Assembly: GCA_002492295.1 (NCBI GenBank)
Contig: DKYC01000135.1
Span: 1 to 18,846 of the forward strand
Origin: Lachnospiraceae bacterium UBA7110
GTDB lineage: Bacteria; Bacillota; Clostridia; Lachnospirales; Lachnospiraceae
Reading direction: 5' to 3'
DNA length: 18,846 nucleotides
In this document: positions 6,995-13,374 of the stretch, in pieces
Position numbering within the stretch: position 1 is the stretch's first letter
How the letters are laid out: every line of letters starts with the position of its first letter
The notes under the pieces: generated by a model
Seen by the model: the letters and a program-made list of their open reading frames with translations, nothing else
What the model was told of the DNA's origin: nothing
Database searches by the model: none
Translations under genes and position numbers: made by a program

Positions 6995-8276
6995 AAATAT
7001 TCTGACGGCAGCAGGAAACACCGTGCGGTTTGCTTCCGTATACTGGTTTTCAAAGTGCATGAAGACACTGCTTTGCGGTTTGTGTGTGATGATGGTGCTT
7101 CTTTTGGTGCACCGGATACTGAAAAAAAAGAGCGCGGTTGTAAGCTGTTATCTGTGGCTGACGCTTTTGCCCGTGACATTTATGGGGATGAGCAGGCTGT
7201 TTTACCAAAGGTATTTTGCGTATGTGACAGTGTATCTTGCAAAGTATGTGAAAGCGTGGCACGGATATGTGTACTTTGGCGTGATGGTGCTTCTTTTGGC
7301 AGCCTTTATCATAAGAAACGCCAGACTGCAAAACCGCTTGAAGGCAATGCCGCAGATTTATGACGCAAATGTCATAAAAAATTTTGCGCACGGGATGGCA
7401 GGGCGGTATCTTGGACGTGTGCGGATTTATTGCTCCGACACGCAGGAAAGCCCTTTTTCCGGCGGCATCCTAAAGCCCTACGTCGTAGTGCCAAAAAAAA
7501 CATGGGAACAGCTTGACGAAAACAGCAGGAATGTTATTTTAAGCCATGAGCTGACGCATATTCGTTCTGGGCATATTATGTTGCTTACCGTGATGAAGCT
7601 GCTTACGTTTCTGTGGTGGATAAATCCGCTTGTGTATGTCTGCCAGGGTCTGCTGAGGGAGGACATTGAGCTTGCCTGCGACGAGTGCACGATTGCACAT
7701 ACGGGCATCACGCGGCAGGGGTACGGCTTTGTGCTTCTTGGAATGATTACACAGGTTGGGTCCAATACGCATATCGCGGTCGCGTCCTTTACGGACAAGG
7801 GTGATTTTGGCAGATTAAAGCGCAGGATTACGCATATCGGCAAAAGGCATACGGACAGTGCGGGACTTTTGCGGCAGATGCGCGTTTGCGGGGCTTTTAC
7901 GGCTGCTTTTTTGGCGGCGGCGTTTGTGTTGGTTGGCATGACCTCGTATCCTCGCTATACTGTTCTTGATGAGATTTATGTGTATGGTGAGGATTTGCAA
8001 CTGATTGCCTGCGATACGCAGGCAGTGCGTGATGCTTTTTGGGCGGAGGGCAGGACGCTGCATGTTGAGGACGGGGCGTTTCAGCGCTTTTTGGTGCAGG
8101 AGGATGTAACGGGGGACTATGTGTATGTAACTTTTGGCACGGTAATGAAGCTTCCCGGAATGGGCGGCGGCGGCGAGGTCGTTATGGTGAATGTGGCGGA
8201 CAGTACGGATACATGGTATGTGTCGGCGGATACGATAGAGAACCGTGTGATGGAGACTCTTTTAAAATGGATGTAA
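6984..8276 (+). CDS. BlaR1/MecR1-type M56 membrane metalloprotease
   Basis: The 430-residue protein has hydrophobic segments at about 27-43, 52-70, 98-110 and 205-220, and one near 300-320. The zinc site is HELTH (188-192), with the third ligand in EDIELACDE (about 226-234), as in M56 peptidases. The soluble stretch 111-200 faces the cytoplasm, where the protease would act to inactivate the repressor. After the last membrane segment there are only about 100 extracellular residues, with no penicillin-binding SxxK sensor domain, so the signal is probably not a beta-lactam. Start ATG 6984 has GAGGAGG at 6964-6970 and overlaps the blaI stop. An upstream in-frame ATG (6936) lies in the blaI coding region and is not favoured. 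Confidence 0.88.
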   Translation: MVIENILTAAGNTVRFASVYWFSKCMKTLLCGLCVMMVLLLVHRILKKKSAVVSCYLWLTLLPVTFMGMSRLFYQRYFAYVTVYLAKYVKAWHGYVYFGVMVLLLAAFIIRNARLQNRLKAMPQIYDANVIKNFAHGMAGRYLGRVRIYCSDTQESPFSGGILKPYVVVPKKTWEQLDENSRNVILSHELTHIRSGHIMLLTVMKLLTFLWWINPLVYVCQGLLREDIELACDECTIAHTGITRQGYGFVLLGMITQVGSNTHIAVASFTDKGDFGRLKRRITHIGKRHTDSAGLLRQMRVCGAFTAAFLAAAFVLVGMTSYPRYTVLDEIYVYGEDLQLIACDTQAVRDAFWAEGRTLHVEDGAFQRFLVQEDVTGDYVYVTFGTVMKLPGMGGGGEVVMVNVADSTDTWYVSADTIENRVMETLLKWM

Positions 8277-8302
8277 GGCGGACGAATGTTCCGCCTTCTA
8301 TT
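8275..8302 (+). terminator. Probable terminator after the M56 protease gene
   Basis: AAGGCGGA (8275-8282) pairs with TCCGCCTT (8290-8297) around a seven-nt loop. The tail CTATT is only partly T, so termination may be incomplete. It overlaps the stop codon and immediately precedes the second BlaI-type operator. Confidence 0.5.
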
Positions 8303-8314
8303 GAACAAAAACCA

Positions 8315-8328
8315 TTTACACTTGTAAA
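8315..8328 (+). promoter_or_regulatory. Second BlaI/MecI-type operator
   Basis: TTTACACTTGTAAA differs from the operator at 6510-6523 by a single central base. It sits 31 nt before the start of the next gene. TATATG (8329-8334) and GCGGATAA (8334-8341) downstream are candidate -10 elements of the SigA and sigma-28 type. Sharing of this dyad puts the following coiled-coil gene, and perhaps the one after it, in the predicted regulon of the adjacent repressor. Confidence 0.72.
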
Positions 8329-8358
8329 TATATGCGGATAAAGAATGGAGGATATGCG

Positions 8359-8955
8359 ATGAATATTTCATTAAACAGCCGTTCGGTGCTGTTCCGGCAT
8401 GGGAATAACCTTAAGAGTACGGAAGAGAAGGAGGAGCGGCAGCAAAAGGCGCAGGCGCAGATTGATTTTTTCGAAAACCAAAAGGTAAACCTCAGGAATA
8501 TGAAGTGCGAAACACTTGAGGAAATCGGGCGAAAGCTGGAGCTGTTTAACAACTACGACGCACAGATTATGGCGGTAAAGCAGCAGTACAACCAGGAGCA
8601 GATGATGCATACGATGGACGAGGCAAGGGAGCTTGGCGAGAAAATTGCAGAGGCGAAAAAGAAGCTTGAAGCAAAGACGCCGGAAGAGAGAAAACGCGAG
8701 CAAATCGAAGAAGCGCTTGGCACGGAGGACGAAGGCGGCATGCTGGAGGAGCTGCTTGATGAAACGATGGAAAAAGTGCTTATAAAGCAGGAGGAACTTG
8801 CCGAAGAGGCGGTTTCTGAGGAAGAGATGGTTCAGGAAAGCCTGGAGGACGCAGCTTCCATTCAAACGCAGATTCAGCCCGGAATTGTGGCGCAGGAGGA
8901 ACTGACGGAGGAATACCTGAAGGAGAAGTATGCGTCGATTGACATCAAGGTGTAA
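8359..8955 (+). CDS. Uncharacterised acidic coiled-coil protein
   Basis: I do not recognise a named family. The 198-residue product (from ATG 8359, six nt after GGAGGA at 8347-8352; an in-frame ATG at 8332 lies in the promoter) has a polar N-terminus, heptad-like charged helices over about 20-120 and a strongly acidic C-terminal half rich in Glu. It has no signal peptide, membrane segment or catalytic motif, so a cytoplasmic scaffold or adaptor is plausible. It follows a BlaI-type operator and precedes, by 70 nt, another charged helical protein; the DUF6033-like gene comes third. The three probably work together. The composition (Glu, Lys, Gln, Met) makes homology by eye unreliable. Confidence 0.85.
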   Translation: MNISLNSRSVLFRHGNNLKSTEEKEERQQKAQAQIDFFENQKVNLRNMKCETLEEIGRKLELFNNYDAQIMAVKQQYNQEQMMHTMDEARELGEKIAEAKKKLEAKTPEERKREQIEEALGTEDEGGMLEELLDETMEKVLIKQEELAEEAVSEEEMVQESLEDAASIQTQIQPGIVAQEELTEEYLKEKYASIDIKV

Positions 8956-8967
8956 GACGCAACAACA

Positions 8968-8987
8968 GTGAAAAACGGATTTTTCAC
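8968..8987 (+). promoter_or_regulatory. Leader hairpin with CGGA tetraloop (CsrA-like site)
   Basis: GTGAAAAA (8968-8975) pairs with TTTTTCAC (8980-8987) around the tetraloop CGGA, giving an ANGGA context as preferred by CsrA/RsmA. It lies 39 nt before the next start codon; a smaller hairpin TGCCC/GGGCA (8991-9007) lies between it and the SD. Its 12-base tip (8972-8983) is identical to that of the hairpin at 10050-10076. It has no T tail, so it is not a terminator. Confidence 0.55.
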
Positions 8988-9025
8988 ATATGCCCCAAGC
9001 GCGGGCAAAAGGAGGGAACCTTTGT

Positions 9026-9928
9026 ATGATATCAGGATTAATTGGAGTTACGGTTGCAAACAGATATTCGAGGGAAATAAAGGATAAAAGCGGAAAAACG
9101 GTTGGGCGCGTTTCCACCAGCAGAAGCATGGCAAATAAGAAATTGCCCAAGCGCATCAACTATAATATGCGGCAGATTTCGGCGCGGATTTTAAAGTGCA
9201 AGACATCAGGCAGTGCAAGAATGGCGCTGACGGGTGCGCGCGCAAAGGTTGCGCAGCTAAAGCGTCAGGTGAACGATTACGGAATTGACCGCTACGAGCT
9301 GGAGCATGCGATTATCCACGCGACAAAGATTATGCGTGTCGCCAAGAAAAAGCTTAAGCACCTTCAGGAGGAGGAAGCCTCAAAGAAGGGCGGTCCGTGC
9401 GCGGGTGGACAGGAGGACATGGAAGAAAAGCTCGAGGAGGAGCTTTCTGAGGAGTCAAAGAATGTGGAGACTGCAGAAAGAATGGACGCACAGGAGAGTG
9501 AAGCGGAGATTTTGCGGGATTTACAGCAGGAAATAGAGCGCGAAGCGATGAAGGCGATGCAGGAGGAAATGCAGCAGATGCTTGAAGAGGCGGTGGAAGA
9601 GAGTGGATTTGACGGGCTTATGGAGGAGCTGGGCGCTTCTTTTTCCGCTGACATGGACCCCGAGGATTTGGAGGCGATGAAAAAGAAGCACCGCAGTGAG
9701 GAGCTTAAGGACATTCTTGAGGCGGACATGAAATACCTAAAGGCAATCTTTAACAGGCTCCAAAAGGAAAAAGAGGCAGGGCAGAGTATTGCGGGCGCAT
9801 ATGCAAATGCGATGGCGGATACACAGGGTGCCTCCCTTGAGCTTGGCGGAATGGAAATTCCGGTAGAAGCGTCCGCGCCGCCCGAGATGGCGGTGACGGA
9901 GGGGGCGCATATTGACTGTATGGTATAG
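9026..9928 (+). CDS. Uncharacterised charged helical protein
   Basis: No named family is recognised, although the central segment (ARAKVAQLKR...ELEHAIIHATKIMRVAKKKLKHL, about 71-113) resembles hypothetical proteins I associate with Lachnospiraceae. From ATG 9026 the product is 300 residues, with AAAGGAGGG at 9008-9016 as SD. The ORF can be extended to ATG 8990, but that start overlaps the leader hairpins. The N-terminal ~120 residues are basic; 130-240 are acidic with long helices; the tail is small and neutral. There is no signal peptide or membrane segment. The charge split suggests that one half binds nucleic acid or an acidic partner and the other half assembles, but this is inference. 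It shares the transcript of the preceding gene. Confidence 0.85.
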   Translation: MISGLIGVTVANRYSREIKDKSGKTVGRVSTSRSMANKKLPKRINYNMRQISARILKCKTSGSARMALTGARAKVAQLKRQVNDYGIDRYELEHAIIHATKIMRVAKKKLKHLQEEEASKKGGPCAGGQEDMEEKLEEELSEESKNVETAERMDAQESEAEILRDLQQEIEREAMKAMQEEMQQMLEEAVEESGFDGLMEELGASFSADMDPEDLEAMKKKHRSEELKDILEADMKYLKAIFNRLQKEKEAGQSIAGAYANAMADTQGASLELGGMEIPVEASAPPEMAVTEGAHIDCMV

Positions 9929-9950
9929 GAAGACAGTTAGAAAATATTTT

Positions 9951-10003
9951 TGGTCGTTTGGTGCAGTGTGTGTAAAGAACGCATTTGCTTCAACCGATAT
10001 AAT
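9951..10003 (+). promoter_or_regulatory. Sigma-28-like promoter with upstream TGGTCGTTT box
   Basis: TAAA (9973-9976), a 16-nt spacer and ACCGATAT (9993-10000) fit the SigD/FliA consensus TAAA-N15-GCCGATAT well; the -10 also reads TATAAT, but no SigA -35 is present. TGGTCGTTT (9951-9959) begins exactly 43 nt before CCGATAT, as at the promoter near 11006. It would drive the DUF6033-like gene, with the start near 10007. Confidence 0.65.
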
Positions 10004-10007
10004 TTAA

Positions 10008-10026
10008 AATGGAATGATATTCCATT
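10008..10026 (+). promoter_or_regulatory. Perfect 8-bp palindrome at the predicted transcript start
   Basis: AATGGAAT and ATTCCATT are perfect inverted repeats around GAT. Placed at about +1, it can be either an operator or a 5'-end RNA hairpin of the DUF6033-like mRNA. Confidence 0.5.
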
Positions 10027-10049
10027 GCGGAAAAGAGCAGTGAAACATA

Positions 10050-10076
10050 AAATGGCAAAACGGATTTTCGCCATTT
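10050..10076 (+). promoter_or_regulatory. Leader hairpin with CGGA tetraloop (CsrA-like site)
   Basis: AAATGGC (10050-10056) pairs with GCCATTT (10070-10076); a bulged C (10069) separates this from AAAA/TTTT, which close the tetraloop CGGA (10061-10064). The tip AAAACGGATTTT (10057-10068) is identical to the hairpin before the previous gene. It ends 25 nt before ATG 10102, just upstream of the SD. Confidence 0.55.
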
Positions 10077-10101
10077 ACTCAAAGGTCAGGGAGGGACAAC
10101 G

Positions 10102-10914
10102 ATGAGTACAATATCTAACACAATGACAAACTACGCGGAACAAGCGGCGGTCTACAGCAACACGTCCACTCAGGACAAAAAATCCCAGGAAAAAAAATCC
10201 ACGACAGACGAAAAAATGGAAATCGTAAAAAACGATGAAAATACCCAAAAGGTGCGGGTCAGCGGCAGAACGGTCGGCAATCCCATGCTGAGCGAGAAGG
10301 CGGCAAAGTATTACGAGGAATTAAAGAAGAAATACGGAAACATGGACTTTATTCTCGTAAGCAAGGACCAAAAAGAATATGCCAAGGCAAATGCATCCAA
10401 ATATGGCAACGCCAATAAAATGGTCGTGCTGATTGACGAAGAAAAAATCGAGCGCATGGCAGAGGACGAGAACTACCGCAAGCAGTATGAGGGGATTATT
10501 TCAAGGGGCGCAAACGGGCTTTCACAAATGAAGACAAAGCTTGCGCAGATGGGTGTGAACGTAAAGAGCTGTGGCATCAAGGTAAACGACAACGGTGCGT
10601 CATCATTCTTTGCGACCATGGATAAGGGCTTTAAGGCACAGAACAAGAAGCGTGCCGAGAAGCAGGCGCAAAAAAAGGCACAGAAGAAGGCGGATGAGAA
10701 GAAGGCACAGAAGAAAAAACAGCAGGAAAAGATTGAGGAAGGCAGGGCACAACGTAAGGAGATAAAGGAAAGCGATGAAGAAATTACGTTTGAGGCGGAC
10801 TCAATTGACGAGTTGCTGAAAAAGATTGAAAACATGGATTATGTTGTACAGCCGCAGGATAAAATAAGAGAGATGGAGCAGAAGGTTGGCAGGCAGTTCG
10901 ACTACAGTATTTAA
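10102..10914 (+). CDS. DUF6033-like protein of unknown function
   Basis: The 270-residue product resembles DUF6033 proteins of Lachnospiraceae, judged from memory of the family and not by search. The N-terminal ~60 residues are Ser/Thr/Lys-rich and probably disordered. The region about 65-180 (SEKAAKYYEELKKKYGNMDFILVSKD..., then VLIDEEKIERMAEDE) is the conserved folded part. About 180-220 is an extreme Lys/Gln/Ala coiled coil, and the tail (EITFEADSIDELLKKIENMDYVV) is acidic. No signal peptide is visible. The start is supported by AGGGAGGG nine nt upstream. It has its own sigma-28-like promoter about 100 nt upstream, suggesting expression with motility genes. Function unknown; a role in motility or the cell surface is inference. 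Confidence 0.82.
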   Translation: MSTISNTMTNYAEQAAVYSNTSTQDKKSQEKKSTTDEKMEIVKNDENTQKVRVSGRTVGNPMLSEKAAKYYEELKKKYGNMDFILVSKDQKEYAKANASKYGNANKMVVLIDEEKIERMAEDENYRKQYEGIISRGANGLSQMKTKLAQMGVNVKSCGIKVNDNGASSFFATMDKGFKAQNKKRAEKQAQKKAQKKADEKKAQKKKQQEKIEEGRAQRKEIKESDEEITFEADSIDELLKKIENMDYVVQPQDKIREMEQKVGRQFDYSI

Positions 10915-10941
10915 GCTGAATTTAAGCCAAAAAGCGGTCTG

Positions 10942-10975
10942 ATGGTCGTTTTATGGGATGTATGGTCGATTTATG
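10942..10975 (+). repeat. Tandem direct repeats upstream of the small-RNA promoter
   Basis: ATGGTCGTTTTATG (10942-10955) and ATGGTCGATTTATG (10962-10975) are identical at 13 of 14 positions and repeat with a 20-nt period, about two helical turns. The second copy lies just upstream of the -35 position of the promoter at 10985-11012. The core TGGTCGWTT also occurs upstream of the DUF6033-like promoter. It looks like an activator binding site; LytTR proteins bind direct repeats of similar period, and a LytTR gene lies downstream. Confidence 0.55.
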
Positions 10976-10984
10976 CAATAGCAT

Positions 10985-11015
10985 TATATAATAGGAAAAA
11001 ATACTCCGATATAAT
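10985..11015 (+). promoter_or_regulatory. Sigma-28-like promoter of a small RNA
   Basis: TCCGATAT (11005-11012) differs from the SigD/FliA -10 GCCGATAT by one base and is preceded at 14 to 16 nt spacing by TATA in place of TAAA. A TATAAT (11010-11015) overlaps it without any SigA -35. The weak -35 and the upstream direct repeats suggest activator dependence. Confidence 0.55.
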
Positions 11016-11017
11016 GT

Positions 11018-11103
11018 TTGAAGAAAAGATTAATACGGTACATGGATGTAACAAAATGCTAGGGACAGCAGCGGATAGGTTTATTCGTGCTGTCCTTTTC
11101 TTT
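11018..11103 (+). ncRNA. Probable small RNA with CsrA-consensus hairpin
   Basis: A transcript from the promoter above would start near 11018 and end at a 10-bp terminator (11061-11070 with 11088-11097, T-rich tail to 11103), about 85 nt, with no credible ORF. It contains GTACATGGATGT (11038-11049), which matches the CsrA SELEX consensus RUACARGGAUGU at 11 of 12 positions and forms TACA/TGTA around UGGA. A second GGA (11073-11075) lies in the terminator loop, 29 nt away. It could sequester a CsrA dimer, or act as an attenuator for the LytTR gene 120 nt downstream. Confidence 0.6.
11061..11103 (+). terminator. Rho-independent terminator of the small RNA
   Basis: The stem pairs 11061-11070 with 11088-11097 over ten bp including one G-U, the loop is 17 nt and contains GCGGATAGG, and TTTTCTTT follows. 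Confidence 0.8.
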
Positions 11104-11165
11104 ATGCACCGACCCGTGCAGAGGAAATATGCCACAAAAGTGAAGCATAGGTCGCGCGGTGGGCG

Positions 11166-11181
11166 GGGAAGGAATCTTCCC
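11166..11181 (+). other. Short leader hairpin before the LytTR gene
   Basis: GGGAAG (11166-11171) pairs with CTTCCC (11176-11181) around GAAT, 45 nt before the start codon. It lacks a T tail. A GGA overlaps the loop edge (11171-11173), so it might be a further RNA-binding site, with weak support. Confidence 0.35.
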
Positions 11182-11225
11182 TGACCGGTGTTTTGCCAAA
11201 GTACCGTAAATGAGGTGGGGATGAA

Positions 11226-11564
11226 ATGAAAGACGCAAGCTATCTGCGTACCTTTCCGTTTGTGGAAGGAAAGAAAACAATCAACATGGAAGAGGTTATC
11301 TATATCGAGACGAACCGGCATAAAAATATCTTTCACACAAAGAATGAGAGCTATAGTATTTACCGGAAAATCGGCGAGCTTCAGGAGGAGCTGGCGGGAC
11401 TTGGCTTTATGCGGACGCACCAGAGCTTTCTTGTCAATATGCGTTATGTGCAGAAAATCAGCAGTTATGTGCTGACGCTGACGACAGGGGAGGAGCTTTC
11501 CGTACCAAAGGCGCGCTATCAGGACGTTAAGCAGGAGTACGCGGCGTTTGTGGAAGGACTGTAG
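11226..11564 (+). CDS. Stand-alone LytTR DNA-binding protein
   Basis: The 112-residue protein consists only of a LytTR domain. Family landmarks are EEVIYIETNRHKN (22-34), FMRTHQSFLVNMRYV (61-75) and the C-terminal LSVPKARYQDVKQEY (91-105). There is no receiver or membrane domain, so any control of its activity must come from elsewhere or from expression level. LytTR domains bind paired direct repeats in promoters and usually activate. Start ATG 11226 has the purine tract GAGGTGGGG just upstream; the ATG at 11221 hits a stop in its frame. Candidate targets in view are the direct repeats at 10942-10975 and the dyad upstream of the flotillin gene. Confidence 0.92.
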   Translation: MKDASYLRTFPFVEGKKTINMEEVIYIETNRHKNIFHTKNESYSIYRKIGELQEELAGLGFMRTHQSFLVNMRYVQKISSYVLTLTTGEELSVPKARYQDVKQEYAAFVEGL

Positions 11565-11607
11565 CAGGCATTGGCAGGAATAGGGAATCCATATGGGAAA
11601 AATTCAA

Positions 11608-11636
11608 GTGACATACGATTGCCGGTATGTTATACT
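11608..11636 (+). promoter_or_regulatory. Extended -10 promoter of the flotillin-like gene
   Basis: GTGACA (11608-11613), a 17-nt spacer and TATACT (11631-11636), with TGT directly before the -10, make a good SigA promoter with transcript start near 11643. Confidence 0.7.
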
Positions 11637-11637
11637 G

Positions 11638-11679
11638 TTTGTGGACATTAAGATATTAAGAAGAACTAATGTTCACAAA
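11638..11679 (+). promoter_or_regulatory. 13-bp inverted repeat at the flotillin transcript start
   Basis: TTTGTGGACATTA (11638-11650) pairs with TAATGTTCACAAA (11667-11679) over 13 positions, with one G-U, around a 16-nt spacer. It overlaps the predicted start site, so it can be an operator bound by a dimer or a leader hairpin. It has no T tail. Confidence 0.6.
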
Positions 11680-11706
11680 TAAAAATACATAAGAAAGGGC
11701 AAAAAA

Positions 11707-13278
11707 ATGGGAAAAGGATTGATTGGAACAGGAATAGGCATTATTGTTGCAATTCTGGTTATTGTACTGTTATGCTTAGGATACGTGAAAGCGCCGCCCG
11801 ACATGGCGTTTATTATTTCAGGTATCAAGACAAAGTCGAAAGTGGTCATCGGAAAGGCGAGTATCCGCATTCCGTTTTTTGAGCGGCTTGATAAGCTTAA
11901 TCTTCGTCTGATACCAATCGACGTTAAGACAAGCAACGCCGTTCCGACCGCGGATTACATCAACATCAACGTGGATGCGACCGTGAACATCAAAATCAGC
12001 AATCAGGCGGACAAGCTGCGGCTTGCTGCGGAGAACTTCCTGAATAAAAACACGGAGTACATAGCAAGCGTTGCGCGTGAGGTGCTTGAGGGCAACGTGC
12101 GTGAAATTGTGGGACGTATGCGCCTTGAGGAAATGGTTTCCGACCGTCAGAAATTTGCGGAGCTGGTAAAGGAGAATGCGGAGCCGGACCTTGCGGCAAT
12201 GGGACTTGATGTTATCAGCTTTAATGTGCAGAATTTTGTGGACGGCAATGATGTGATTGAGAATCTTGGTATTGACAATATCGTAAAGATTAAGAAGGCG
12301 GCGGCAATTGCAAGGGCGGAGAGCGAGAGGGACATCAAAGTTGCGCAGGCGGCAGCGGACAAGGAGTCAAACGACGCGGCGGTTGCGGCACAGACGGAGA
12401 TTGCAAAGAAGCAGAACGAGCTTGCAATTAAGAAGTCGGAGCTTCAGATGGAGGCGGATACCAAGCGCGCGATGGCGGATGCTGCTTACGAAATCCAAAA
12501 AGAGGAACAGCGTAAGACGATTGAGGTTGCGACTGCGAATGCCGACATCGCAAGGCAGGAGCGAGAGATTGAGTTAAAGCAGAAAGAGGTTGCCGTAAAG
12601 GAGCGCGCGCTTGAGGCGGAGGTTAAGAAACAGGCGGAAGCAGAGAAGTACGCTGCCCAGCAGAAGGCGGACGCAAGCCTTTATCAAAGACAGAAACAGG
12701 CGGAGGCGCAGCAGTTTGAGGCGCAGAGAGAGGCAGAGGCAAGAAAGGCACAGGCAGAGGCGGATCGTTTCTCCAAGGAGCAGGAGGCGCAGGGTGTCAA
12801 GGCATATGGAGAGGCAGAGGCAGCCGCAGTGAAGGCAAAAGGTCTTGCGGAAGCGGAAGCAATTCAGGCAAAAGGTCTTGCAGAAGCAGAGGCGATGGAG
12901 AAGAAGGCGGAGGCTTACGCAAAGTACAATAAGGCGGCCGTGGCGGAAATGATGATTAAGGTGCTTCCGGATATTGCAGGAAAGATTGCGGAGCCGCTTG
13001 CACAGATTGACAAAATTACGATTATCGGGGGCGACGGCGGCACAAACGGCGTGGAGCAGGTAGCGGGGAATGTTCCTGCGGTGATGACAAAGCTGTTTGA
13101 GTCAATGAAGGAGACGACAGGCATAGACCTTGCGAATATTATTAATGCAGAGTCGTATGATGCAAAGGTAAACAGAAATATTACCGTGAACGGTCTTGAC
13201 GGCGTGAATATGGTGGTGAACGCAAACAGTGCGCAGGACAATGGCGCAGCTGCTGTTCAGACGACACAGGACAATTGA
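11707..13278 (+). CDS. Flotillin-like SPFH protein
   Basis: The 523-residue membrane-anchored scaffold resembles FloT/YuaG, which organises lipid-ordered membrane domains. An N-terminal hydrophobic segment (about 5-26) precedes an SPFH domain (about 28-200, with FFERLDKLNLRLIPID and the VDATVNIKIS strand). A long Ala/Glu/Lys coiled coil covers about 200-420, including tandem 11-residue KGLAEAEA repeats near 378-398 (33-bp DNA repeats at 12835-12881). A Gly-rich C-terminal tail follows. The start has an AGAAAGGG SD at about 11691-11699. It is monocistronic, between its own promoter and a strong terminator. The NfeD/YuaF partner often encoded beside floT is absent here. The LytTR gene directly upstream may regulate it, but that is inference. 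Confidence 0.92.
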   Translation: MGKGLIGTGIGIIVAILVIVLLCLGYVKAPPDMAFIISGIKTKSKVVIGKASIRIPFFERLDKLNLRLIPIDVKTSNAVPTADYININVDATVNIKISNQADKLRLAAENFLNKNTEYIASVAREVLEGNVREIVGRMRLEEMVSDRQKFAELVKENAEPDLAAMGLDVISFNVQNFVDGNDVIENLGIDNIVKIKKAAAIARAESERDIKVAQAAADKESNDAAVAAQTEIAKKQNELAIKKSELQMEADTKRAMADAAYEIQKEEQRKTIEVATANADIARQEREIELKQKEVAVKERALEAEVKKQAEAEKYAAQQKADASLYQRQKQAEAQQFEAQREAEARKAQAEADRFSKEQEAQGVKAYGEAEAAAVKAKGLAEAEAIQAKGLAEAEAMEKKAEAYAKYNKAAVAEMMIKVLPDIAGKIAEPLAQIDKITIIGGDGGTNGVEQVAGNVPAVMTKLFESMKETTGIDLANIINAESYDAKVNRNITVNGLDGVNMVVNANSAQDNGAAAVQTTQDN

Positions 13279-13291
13279 TTTTTTCAGACTG

Positions 13292-13324
13292 ATCCAACGG
13301 CATGAAAGGTGCCGTTGGATTTTT
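13292..13324 (+). terminator. Strong rho-independent terminator after the flotillin gene
   Basis: ATCCAACGGCA (13292-13302) pairs perfectly with TGCCGTTGGAT (13310-13320) around a seven-nt loop, followed by TTTTT. Confidence 0.92.
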
Positions 13325-13374
13325 GCAGTTTGTGTATTATGGAATACGACGATACGGAAACGGGGGAGACGAAG

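Noticed and set aside
8371..9159. 262-residue reverse-strand ORF as a gene
   Set aside because: Its Leu/Phe/Arg-rich sequence mirrors the Glu/Lys-rich coiled-coil gene on the + strand, and it spans the intergenic hairpins.
10942..11184. 80-residue + strand ORF between the DUF6033-like and LytTR genes
   Set aside because: It runs through the promoter, the CsrA-like hairpin and the terminator, has no SD and no family resemblance.
12835..12881. 33-bp direct repeats as a mobile or recombination element
   Set aside because: They encode in-frame 11-residue KGLAEAEA repeats normal for flotillin coiled coils.
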